From contig JALGTT010000077.1 in the NCBI GenBank assembly GCA_029821235.1, positions 1 through 6,368 of the forward strand: DNA of 6,368 nt, read 5' to 3'. Below are positions 1 through 6,089 of this stretch, piece after piece (the first letter of the stretch is position 1; the number at the start of each line of letters is the position of its first letter). Both the position numbers and the translations under genes were made by a program. The notes beneath the pieces are model-generated. The model did no database searches. It was given only the letters and a program-made list of their open reading frames with translations, and was not told where the DNA came from. This DNA comes from Candidatus Hebobacteria bacterium. GTDB taxonomy: Bacteria > Armatimonadota > Hebobacteria > Hebobacterales > Hebobacteraceae.

Positions 1-70
1 TGGGTAACCGTCAGGACCGGCGAACGGGCTCCGCCGGCCCTTGGCCGCCAATTTCGCCCTCTGGGGCAGT

Positions 71-98
71 TTGACTTACCTGCTGGTCGCGGTACAAT
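71..98 (+). promoter_or_regulatory. Sigma70-type promoter for the secreted-protein gene
   Basis: A -35 box TTGACT (71-76) and a -10 box TACAAT (93-98) are separated by 16 bp. Each is one mismatch from the vegetative consensus. Transcription would begin near 104-106, giving a leader of about 70 nt before the ATG at 174. The boxes are seen in the sequence; promoter activity is inferred. There is no extended -10 TG. Confidence 0.7.
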
Positions 99-108
99 AC
101 AAGTGATC

Positions 109-137
109 GGACGGGGCCACTTCACCAGTGGCTGTCC
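109..137 (+). other. Leader hairpin in the 5' UTR
   Basis: Inverted repeat in the predicted leader. The inner stem pairs GCCACT (116-121) with AGTGGC (127-132) around a 5-nt loop. The outer stem pairs GGAC (109-112) with GTCC (134-137) across a small asymmetric internal loop. It starts a few bases after the predicted transcription start and ends about 20 nt before the Shine-Dalgarno sequence, so it does not hide the ribosome site. An mRNA-stabilising 5' hairpin or a protein-binding site is possible. No known riboswitch class is recognised. Confidence 0.4.
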
Positions 138-157
138 TCTGACGGCGGCCACCGGCA

Positions 158-165
158 AAGGGAGG
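158..165 (+). promoter_or_regulatory. Strong ribosome binding site that fixes the start at 174
   Basis: AAGGGAGG lies 8 nt upstream of the ATG at 174. This supports that start over the in-frame ATG at 186, for which the same site would be about 20 nt away. Confidence 0.75.
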
Positions 166-173
166 CGAGCAAC

Positions 174-1934
174 ATGTGTAGCCACATGTCTCGCTCACGG
201 CGTGGGGTGTTGGTAGCGGCGGTGGTTGTGGCCTGCCTCCTCTTGGTTGCGTCTGCGGCCTTGGCCAAGCATTCCAACCAAGGGGATAACGAGCCGGCCA
301 ACGGACCGCAGGCCCAGGTGGAGCGGCCTGGGCGCGGGCACGCGGGACCCGCAGGCAGACCACCTGTTCTTGTGTTGCACCAGCGGGAGAAGCCTTCCCA
401 TGGACCGGTTCAGCGCGTGGACTCCTCTCGCACCCAGCCCTCCTCCAACGTCAATCGTTGGCAGCCCCCCCGGGGGAACGGGCGCTGGGAGCGCAGCGAC
501 TCCAACTCCGGCGCGGGGATCTTCCAGGGGCGCCCGGTGACGCGCAACACGGAGGCATGGCGTCCCACCATCAGCACGCCGGAGGGCAACCAGAACCGCA
601 GTCCGTGGCTCTATCGCCGCGGCCAGGAGGAGAGGGTGGCGCGGGAGACGCCCGCCCGGCGCGATGCCCCCCCCTCCAACGCCCGATGGACCAGCCGGCA
701 GAACCAGCGGGCCGAAGGGCCCAAGCGGTACGTGCCGCGCGCTGACGCCAATGAGGACCGCTGGAACGCCAACAGGCCGGCGCCTCGGGGGAATGGAAAC
801 CGCGAGGCCGCAGGCGATCCGGGGAGGTTCATCACTCCCTCACATGTCAACCGCAATCGGGAGGAGGCTGCAGAAAACTCCCGGCCGCAGAACGCGCGCC
901 CAACCGGCGGACGTCAGCATCTGGACGAATCCGCCATCGCCCGCATCCGGCAGCGGCAGGAGCGCATCCCCACCGCCAACTTCCGCGGGCCGGAGGCCGA
1001 AAAACGGATCTCCATGCTGCCCGCGGGCGAAGGCGAGCGGGTCAGGCGGGAGTTCCGGGCACGCGTGCGCGAGATGAATCTCAAGCATCGGCGACCCCAC
1101 GGCAAGCCGAAGGTGGACGTAGTCGGCAACATCGTACCGCCGAACGCGAAACTGATCGTCCGCACGCGCACGCCGCGGGTGAGCGTGAGTTATCGAAACA
1201 TCTACGTCAGCCTGGGCGACCCGGTCTACGACTACGTGTTCCTTCCCCGCACCGCCGCCGCCTATTGGGACGGCTACTGGGACGGATACTCTGACGGCTA
1301 TTGGGCCGGGCAGCACTACTACCGGCACACCACGGTGGTGCTCAACTTCTACTACCCGTACTACTACTCCGACCCCCAATGGGTGGCATTCTGGTACGCG
1401 GACCTCTACCCGTCCGTCTACCACTACTGGGGCTGGTCCCCGGGATGGATCTTCCCGGAGCGCGCCTACTACGCCCCGGTGGAATACGTATACGTCCCGA
1501 GAACGCCCTATCGCTACTACGGCTATCGCCTGGACGAGGCGGGGGCGGAGAGGGCGATCGAGGACATACGCCGCGCCTGGCTGCGCAGCGACATTGACCT
1601 CCTCGCCTACCACCTGACCGACCAGCAGGATATCCAGGTCTACTTCGATGGCAAGTACGAGTACACCACCAGCACCGGGGACTATTATGCGATGACCGCG
1701 GACGCGATGGCCACCACGGCCACCGTGGCCCTGGACTTCAACCGGCCCATCTGGATCTCCAGCCACGAGATCTTCGTCACCGGCCGTCACGTGTTCTACG
1801 ACCCGGAGGGCATGAGGAACACCGTCTACGTGTCCTACCGGCTGCGCCGGCTGGGGAGCGAGTGGTACATCGTCGCCATCGGCAGTTCCCTGGAACCGAT
1901 TCGGCATAAGTACCGCGACTTCCGGTATTCGTGA
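174..1934 (+). CDS. Secreted Tyr/Trp-rich protein of unknown function with a likely NTF2-like C-terminal domain
   Basis: Not recognised as a named family. The 586-residue product has basic residues 7-10, a hydrophobic core at about 11-30 and an ALA cleavage site after residue 31, so it is probably exported by Sec. Cys21 lies inside the hydrophobic core and makes a poor lipobox. Residues 32-270 are low-complexity and rich in Arg, Asn, Pro, Gly and Gln with scattered Trp, probably disordered. Residues 271-345 are basic and then beta-like. Residues 364-451 hold about 23 Tyr and 8 Trp, beginning with four tandem Y-x-D/A-G units (364-379). From about 452 to 571 an amphipathic helix, a short second helix and long strands resemble the NTF2/SnoaL-like fold; this is inferred from pattern only. 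A cell-envelope or matrix role is plausible but unproven. The gene is monocistronic, with its own promoter and terminator, and faces the translation operon. Confidence 0.85.
   Translation: MCSHMSRSRRGVLVAAVVVACLLLVASAALAKHSNQGDNEPANGPQAQVERPGRGHAGPAGRPPVLVLHQREKPSHGPVQRVDSSRTQPSSNVNRWQPPRGNGRWERSDSNSGAGIFQGRPVTRNTEAWRPTISTPEGNQNRSPWLYRRGQEERVARETPARRDAPPSNARWTSRQNQRAEGPKRYVPRADANEDRWNANRPAPRGNGNREAAGDPGRFITPSHVNRNREEAAENSRPQNARPTGGRQHLDESAIARIRQRQERIPTANFRGPEAEKRISMLPAGEGERVRREFRARVREMNLKHRRPHGKPKVDVVGNIVPPNAKLIVRTRTPRVSVSYRNIYVSLGDPVYDYVFLPRTAAAYWDGYWDGYSDGYWAGQHYYRHTTVVLNFYYPYYYSDPQWVAFWYADLYPSVYHYWGWSPGWIFPERAYYAPVEYVYVPRTPYRYYGYRLDEAGAERAIEDIRRAWLRSDIDLLAYHLTDQQDIQVYFDGKYEYTTSTGDYYAMTADAMATTATVALDFNRPIWISSHEIFVTGRHVFYDPEGMRNTVYVSYRLRRLGSEWYIVAIGSSLEPIRHKYRDFRYS
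1263..1310 (+). repeat. Four tandem 12-nt units coding Y-x-D/A-G
   Basis: Four in-frame 12-nt units encode YWDG, YWDG, YSDG and YWAG (residues 364-379 of the secreted protein). The DNA copies are similar but not identical: TATTGGGACGGC, TACTGGGACGGA, TACTCTGACGGC and TATTGGGCCGGG. This suggests an older duplication kept at protein level. Such Gly/aromatic repeats could form a beta-rich or carbohydrate-contacting surface, which is inference. Confidence 0.8.
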
Positions 1935-1960
1935 CCTTAGCGTAGGAGGGTCACATGACC

Positions 1961-1988
1961 ACGGGGTCCGCCGAAGGGCGGACCCCGT
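1961..1988 (+). terminator. Terminator hairpin between convergent genes
   Basis: A perfect 12-bp stem pairs ACGGGGTCCGCC (1961-1972) with GGCGGACCCCGT (1977-1988) around a GAAG loop. It starts 26 nt after the stop of the secreted-protein gene and is followed by a moderately T-rich stretch (TTGGCTTGTCTAT). It also lies 35 nt past the stop of the minus-strand nitroreductase gene, so it may end transcription from both sides. On the minus strand no T tract follows the stem, so the plus direction is the better intrinsic terminator. Confidence 0.75.
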
Positions 1989-2023
1989 TGGCTTGTCTAT
2001 GCCATCCGCGCAGGCGGCCGGGG

Positions 2024-2539
2024 CTACTCCATCTTCTCCCCGTAGCGATCCAGGGAGGCGAACTCGGACATCGGCTGCCGGGGCCTCGCCTCCGGGTGGT
2101 CGTCGGGCACTCCCACCGGCGTGAGCGCCACCACCTTGCAGTCCCCGGGAACCCCCAGGAGCCGCGCCACCTGTTGCTCGTCGAAGGCCCCTATCCAGCA
2201 GGTGCCGTATCCCAGTGCAGTGGCGGCGAGAATCATGTTCTGCATGGCGATCGCCACATCCACCGGATACCATTTCTCATTCACGGACGGCTTGCCGATT
2301 CCCGCGATGATCACCCCGGCCGCGGCCATCCAGGTCTGGTCGGAGCAGGCCTCGGCCACCTTCTTCTTCTGCTCCGGGTCCCGCACCACCACGAAGTGCC
2401 AAGGCTGACGATTCGCCGCCGAGGGCGCCTGCCGTCCCGCCTCCAGGATGGTCTTCAGGTCCTCCTCCGGAATGGGCTTGTCCACGTACTTGCGTACGCT
2501 CCGCCGCTCCATGATCGCGCTGATGGTGTCCTTTGCCAT
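2024..2539 (-). CDS. Nitroreductase family protein (FMN-dependent NAD(P)H oxidoreductase)
   Basis: The 171-residue product has features of the compact nitroreductase family, homodimeric flavoenzymes that reduce nitro groups, quinones or flavins with NAD(P)H. Visible signatures are RRSVRKY (12-18), which contacts FMN phosphate; the PSAANRQPW segment (39-47), the flavin-site motif; the VDVAIAMQNMILAA helix (93-106); and GYGTCWIGAF (110-119), the second FMN-binding segment. Its length fits the short single-domain branch. The start is supported by AAAGGAGG 9 nt upstream. It is the last gene of the minus-strand cluster, 36 nt after the threonylcarbamoyl-AMP synthase gene, and its good ribosome site suggests independent initiation. 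The natural substrate cannot be read from sequence, and a specific name such as nfsB is not justified. Confidence 0.93.
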   Translation of the reverse strand: MAKDTISAIMERRSVRKYVDKPIPEEDLKTILEAGRQAPSAANRQPWHFVVVRDPEQKKKVAEACSDQTWMAAAGVIIAGIGKPSVNEKWYPVDVAIAMQNMILAATALGYGTCWIGAFDEQQVARLLGVPGDCKVVALTPVGVPDDHPEARPRQPMSEFASLDRYGEKME

Positions 2540-2575
2540 GATCGTTCGCCTCCTTTCTGCCGGTTGGCCCGCCTC

Positions 2576-3238
2576 TCAGCCTTCCTTCACCTCGCCCAGC
2601 ACCTCCCGCAGCCTCTCCGCCGAGATCGCGCCCGGCCGCAGCACTCTGGGCGGGTCGTCGGCGAAGTTGACCACCGTTGACTCCTCCCCCAGGGGCGTCC
2701 GGCCCGCGTCCAGCACCAGGGGCACCAGACCCTTCAGATCGGCCAGCGCCTGCTGGGCGGTGAGCGGGGAGTCGTGGCGGGAGCGATTGGCGCTGGTGCT
2801 CGCCAGAGCGCACCCCAGTTCCCTGGCCACCAGCCGCGGCACCACGTGAGCCGGCAGCCTCAGCCCCACCGTGTCCTTCCTGGCCCGCACCGCCGCAGTC
2901 TCATCGCTGCGATCCTTCACTACCACGGTGAGGGCGCCGGGCCAGAAGTGCTGCATCGCGCGCACCGCCGCCTCCGGGGCGCCGGAGGCATAGGTCATCG
3001 CCTGGGACATGTCGTGGAGCAGCAACGCCAGGGGCAGGTTGCGGTCCCGCCCTTTCACACGGTAGATGCTCTGCACCGCACGCTTCTGCCGGGGATCGCA
3101 CACCAGCCCGTAGACGGTATCCGTGGGCACCACCACCAGACCGCCGCCGGCGATCACCTCGGCCGCCCGCGCGATCACCGCCGGGTCCGGGTCCTCCGCG
3201 TCGACCGAAACGACCTCTGTCTCCATCTCCTCTGTCAT
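2576..3238 (-). CDS. tsaC: L-threonylcarbamoyladenylate synthase (Sua5/YciO/YrdC family)
   Basis: Makes threonylcarbamoyl-AMP from threonine, bicarbonate and ATP, the first step of the t6A modification at position 37 of ANN-decoding tRNAs; TsaB/TsaD/TsaE would finish the reaction elsewhere. The 220-residue product has the YrdC fold signatures: PTDTVYGL (38-45), VKGR (61-64) followed by the Pro-Leu segment, FWPGALT (98-104), GLRLPA (125-130), STSAN (147-151) and ESTVV (186-190). It lacks the extra C-terminal Sua5 domain, so it is the short TsaC type. The ATG lies 3 nt after the prmC stop, with only a G-run (GGGGGT) as ribosome site; an in-frame ATG at 3226 sits directly against a GAGGAG and is less likely. 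Close spacing suggests translational coupling to prmC, the common arrangement prfA-prmC-sua5/ywlC. Confidence 0.93.
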   Translation of the reverse strand: MTEEMETEVVSVDAEDPDPAVIARAAEVIAGGGLVVVPTDTVYGLVCDPRQKRAVQSIYRVKGRDRNLPLALLLHDMSQAMTYASGAPEAAVRAMQHFWPGALTVVVKDRSDETAAVRARKDTVGLRLPAHVVPRLVARELGCALASTSANRSRHDSPLTAQQALADLKGLVPLVLDAGRTPLGEESTVVNFADDPPRVLRPGAISAERLREVLGEVKEG

Positions 3239-3241
3239 CGC

Positions 3242-4111
3242 TTACCCCCGATGCCGACCGATCACCACCCGGTCGATCTTGGCGTAATCCGCAATCACCT
3301 CGACCTCCGTCAGCCCCGCGCGCCTGAGCAGATTCGCCACCTCACCTGCCTGCCCTGCCCCCACCTCCAGGGCCGCGATTCCTCCGGCCGACAAGTGGCG
3401 GCCGAGTTGTTCGGCCAGGCGACGAATCAAGGCCAGCCCGTCGTCTCCCCCATCCAGGGCGATTCTCGGCTCCCATTCCCTCACCTCGGGTGCGAGAGAG
3501 GGAAACTCGCCGGTTCGAATGTACGGCAGATTCGCCACCACCAGATCGGCTTTCCTCCCCACCGGCCCCAGCAGATCCCCCGCCGCCAGTTGCACCCTCC
3601 CCTCCAGGCCATGGCGCGCGATGTTGCGCTTCGCCAGGTGGAGCGCCTCCCGCGAGATGTCAACACCCAGCACCGTCAGGCCAGGCCGCTCCCGGGCCAG
3701 CACCACCGCCAGCGCGCCGCAGCCGGTGCCCACATCCACCGCGAAGCGCGCCCGCTCCGCGCGGGCCAGCGCGGCATCCGCCAGGATCTCGGTCTCCGGC
3801 CGCGGCACGATCGCCGCCGGGCCGGTGAGGAAGTCGAGCGAGTAGAACTCCACGCGGCCGAGTACATAGGGAAGGGGCTCTCGCCGCGCCCGGCGGCCCA
3901 CCATTTCGTCCAGGCGGGAAACCTGCTGCGGGGAGAGCGGAGCCTCCGGGTGTACGAGCAGCCATTCCGGCGGCCGCCCGGCGGCCTCGCACACCAACAG
4001 ATCTGCCTCGGCCCGCGCCCTCTCGATGCCGGCCGCCTTGAGTTCCCGCGCCGCGCGCGCGGCGGCCGCGGAAGCGCTCGACTCGTCTGGCTGGGTTCCC
4101 CGGCCGGTCAT
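3242..4111 (-). CDS. prmC: Peptide chain release factor N5-glutamine methyltransferase PrmC (HemK)
   Basis: Uses S-adenosylmethionine to methylate the Gln of the GGQ motif in RF1 and RF2, which raises the efficiency of peptide release. The 289-residue product has the small helical N-terminal domain (about 12-85), the IVPRPETE segment (101-108), SAM motif I DVGTGCGALAV (126-136), the acidic GVDIS loop (149-153) and the substrate-site motif at 194-197. That motif reads NLPY instead of the usual NPPY. The ATG at 4111 lies 8 nt after the prfA stop and gives a family-like N-terminus. The frame stays open upstream to 4216, but that extension lies inside prfA and has no family character. The ribosome site is weak (GGGTC), so coupling to prfA translation is likely. 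Its substrate RF1 is encoded immediately upstream. Confidence 0.95.
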   Translation of the reverse strand: MTGRGTQPDESSASAAAARAARELKAAGIERARAEADLLVCEAAGRPPEWLLVHPEAPLSPQQVSRLDEMVGRRARREPLPYVLGRVEFYSLDFLTGPAAIVPRPETEILADAALARAERARFAVDVGTGCGALAVVLARERPGLTVLGVDISREALHLAKRNIARHGLEGRVQLAAGDLLGPVGRKADLVVANLPYIRTGEFPSLAPEVREWEPRIALDGGDDGLALIRRLAEQLGRHLSAGGIAALEVGAGQAGEVANLLRRAGLTEVEVIADYAKIDRVVIGRHRG

Positions 4112-4119
4112 GGACCCGC

Positions 4120-5187
4120 TTAGGACTGGTTCATGCGCGCCAGCCGATCCTGCTCGGCCAGCGCGTCCAGGATCTCCGCCAGGTCCCCGTCCATGATCTG
4201 CGGGAGGTTGTGCCAACTCCGCCCCAGCCGATGGTCGGTGATCCGATTCTGGGGGAAGTTGTAGGTGCGGATCTTCTCGCTGCGGTCCCCGCTCCCGATC
4301 TGGCTCCGCCTCGCCGCCGCGATCTCCGCCTCCTGCTCCGCGCGCGCCATCTCGTACAGGCGGGCCCGCAAGAGCCGCAGCGCCTTCTCCCGGTTCTGAA
4401 GTTGAGACCGCGCGTCCTGGCAGGCGACCGTTATCCCCGTGGGCTTGTGCGTGATCCGCACCGCAGTCTCATTCTTCTGCATGTGCTGGCCGCCCGGCCC
4501 CGAGGCGCGGAAGGCCTCCATCTCCAGATCGGAGGGGTCTATCTCGATATCGATCTCCTCCACCTCCGGCAGCACCGCCACCGTGGCCGCGGAGGTGTGG
4601 ATGCGGCCCGAGGACTCCGTAACCGGCACCCGCTGCACCCGGTGCACCCCCCGTTCGTGTTTCAGCCTCCCATAGGCCCGGCGGCCGCGCACCGAGACGG
4701 TCACCTCCTTGAAGCCGGACACCTCGGCGGGGTTCTGGACCATGATCTCGGTCTTCCAGCCCTCCCGCTCGGCATGGCGCAGATACATCCGCAACAGGTC
4801 GCCCGCAAAGATGGCGGCCTCCTCGCCCCCCGTCCCCGCCCTGATCTCCAGGATGCAGTCACGGTCATCGTCCGGGTCCCTGGGAGCCAGTTCCTCCTCC
4901 AGGGCGGCGACCACTTCTTCCCTGCGCTTGCGGAGACCCTCCACCTCGCGCGCCAGGTCGGGATCCTGCTCCTCCGCCAGCAGCGCCTCCCCTTCCTCCA
5001 GATCGCCCTCCACCCGCTCCAGTTCCCGGAACAACTCCACCACCGGCTCCAGCCGCGCCCGCGCGCGCCCCACCTCTTTCATTCGGCGGGGATCCCCAAC
5101 CACCTCGGGCCGGCCCATCTGTTCGCCGAGGTGGTCGTACTCCCGGGCCATCTCGGCCAGTCTGTCGCGCAGTTCCTGTTTCAACAT
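4120..5187 (-). CDS. prfA: Peptide chain release factor 1 (RF1)
   Basis: Recognises UAA and UAG in the ribosomal A site and triggers hydrolysis of peptidyl-tRNA. The 355-residue product matches the family length (about 360). Seen in order: a helical N-terminal domain (1-100), AGTGGEEA (117-124), VHRVQRVPVTES with the codon-reading tripeptide PVT (188-190) that marks RF1 and not RF2 (which has SPF), GRIHTSAATVAVLPE (194-208), the catalytic GGQ loop (232-234) and the NRITDHR segment (314-320). After GGQ it reads HMQKNETAV, unlike the common HVN-T-D/E-SAV pattern. The frame is open to 5847, but the upstream part overlaps the DUF1385 gene and is not RF1-like. The start at 5187 is 5 nt after the DUF1385 stop, with GAGGA overlapping that stop only 2 nt from the ATG, so coupled translation is likely. 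Confidence 0.97.
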   Translation of the reverse strand: MLKQELRDRLAEMAREYDHLGEQMGRPEVVGDPRRMKEVGRARARLEPVVELFRELERVEGDLEEGEALLAEEQDPDLAREVEGLRKRREEVVAALEEELAPRDPDDDRDCILEIRAGTGGEEAAIFAGDLLRMYLRHAEREGWKTEIMVQNPAEVSGFKEVTVSVRGRRAYGRLKHERGVHRVQRVPVTESSGRIHTSAATVAVLPEVEEIDIEIDPSDLEMEAFRASGPGGQHMQKNETAVRITHKPTGITVACQDARSQLQNREKALRLLRARLYEMARAEQEAEIAAARRSQIGSGDRSEKIRTYNFPQNRITDHRLGRSWHNLPQIMDGDLAEILDALAEQDRLARMNQS

Positions 5188-5192
5188 GGTCC

Positions 5193-6074
5193 TCAGCCGG
5201 GTTCCTCTTCTCTGTCCAGAGCCAGCGCTCCGTCCAGCGCGGCGATCGCCACCTCGATCTGGTCCTCCGTGGGCTCCTTGGTGGTGATGTGCTGGAGCAG
5301 CATCCCCGGGGCCACCAGCGCGTTCAGCAGCCAATTCCCCTTGTGCCCTCCCGCCAACTTCACCAGTTCGTAGGCCAATCCCGCCACCACCGGCAGCAGC
5401 AAGAGGCGAGAGACCAGCCTCACCAGGAACGAGGGCCAGCCCACCACCGCATGCACCAGGATGCCCACCACCAGCACCATGAAGATGAAACTCGTCCCAC
5501 ACCGCTGGTGGAGTGTGCGGAAATCCTTGGCGTCCTCCGGCCGATAACTGCCCCGCTCCTCGAAGGCGTGGATCACCTTGTGCTCCGCGCCGTGGTACTG
5601 GAACACCCTCCGCATCTCCGGCATCCGGGAGACCACGAGCAGGAATATCACGAAGAAGACCAGCCGGATCATGCCCTCGATCAAGTTGAGCAACAGGGGA
5701 TTCGACACCACCTTCGGGGTGACCGCGCTGGGCAGCAGCACGAACCCGCCGATGGCGATCGCCAGCGCGGCCGCGATGGAGAGCACGTACTGGAACGAGG
5801 TGGGCGGCTTGATTCCCTCTCCCGCGGCCACCCGGTCGGCCGACCACATGAGGGTGCGATAGCCCACCACCAGCGCATCGATCAGCGCAGGGGTGCCGCG
5901 GATGATGGGAAGGCGGAGCAAGGGGTGGCGCTGGGTGAGGGGAATCCAGGGTTTTTTCTGGACCTCGATCTCCCCGTTGGCCAGCCGCACCGCGGTGGCA
6001 TAGCCCTTCCGCCCGCGGATCATCACCCCCTCGATTACGGCCTGGCCGCCGTAAGAGAAGTTATCCTCGGCCAT
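5193..6074 (-). CDS. DUF1385 family membrane protein (YqhQ-like)
   Basis: The 293-residue product belongs to the DUF1385 family (YqhQ of Bacillus subtilis is a member), whose function is unknown. Family signatures are the N-terminal YGGQAVIEGVMIRG (8-21), the YHGAEHKVIHAFE block (160-172), the RCGTSF segment (191-196) and the ITTKEPTEDQIEVA tail (263-276). Hydrophobic stretches at about 94-115, 128-148, 195-213 and 217-238 point to about four membrane segments. The His/Glu-containing HGAEHK motif would sit at the membrane edge and could bind a metal or act as a catalytic site, which is inference. The gene lies 15 nt after rpmE and 5 nt before prfA, an order seen in several bacterial groups. 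The start fits the family N-terminus, but only a G-rich, weak ribosome site precedes it, so it may depend on rpmE translation. Confidence 0.93.
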   Translation of the reverse strand: MAEDNFSYGGQAVIEGVMIRGRKGYATAVRLANGEIEVQKKPWIPLTQRHPLLRLPIIRGTPALIDALVVGYRTLMWSADRVAAGEGIKPPTSFQYVLSIAAALAIAIGGFVLLPSAVTPKVVSNPLLLNLIEGMIRLVFFVIFLLVVSRMPEMRRVFQYHGAEHKVIHAFEERGSYRPEDAKDFRTLHQRCGTSFIFMVLVVGILVHAVVGWPSFLVRLVSRLLLLPVVAGLAYELVKLAGGHKGNWLLNALVAPGMLLQHITTKEPTEDQIEVAIAALDGALALDREEEPG

Positions 6075-6089
6075 GAATGGGGCCGCCCC

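Noticed and set aside
1..74. Possible tail of an upstream plus-strand gene (frame ending with TGA at 72-74) and a CCGGCG/CGCCGG hairpin at 17-37
   Set aside because: The open segment is too short to show family character. The 6-bp hairpin has a 9-nt loop and no T tract, so neither an upstream gene end nor a terminator can be supported.
174..266. Lipoprotein reading of the secreted protein (V-V-A-C at residues 18-21)
   Set aside because: Cys21 is followed by more hydrophobic core (LLLVASAALA) and a good signal peptidase I site after residue 31, so an ordinary Sec signal peptide fits better.
840..2273. 477-codon minus-strand open frame opposite the secreted-protein gene
   Set aside because: Long antisense frames are expected in high-GC DNA. 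The product is Val/Gly/Arg-rich without recognisable motifs, and it also crosses the terminator and part of the nitroreductase gene.
1955..2680. Plus-strand open frame starting with ATG after a good AGGAGG at 1944-1950
   Set aside because: It runs antisense through the nitroreductase gene and into the tsaC gene, its start lies just before the terminator stem, and its translation is a Leu/His/Arg/Pro-rich shadow with no family character. The Shine-Dalgarno match is probably chance.
2774..4123. 449-codon plus-strand open frame opposite tsaC and prmC
   Set aside because: It is antisense to two well-identified enzymes, and its His/Arg/Pro/Gln-rich composition is typical of a shadow frame.
4112..4216. 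35-residue N-terminal extension of PrmC overlapping prfA
   Set aside because: It is a Gly/Ala/Pro-rich frame-shifted reading of the prfA end. The ATG at 4111 gives a normal PrmC N-terminus.
5188..5847. N-terminal extension of RF1 into the DUF1385 gene
   Set aside because: The RF1 family begins at the Met coded at 5187 (355 residues). The extension is a shifted-frame reading of DUF1385.
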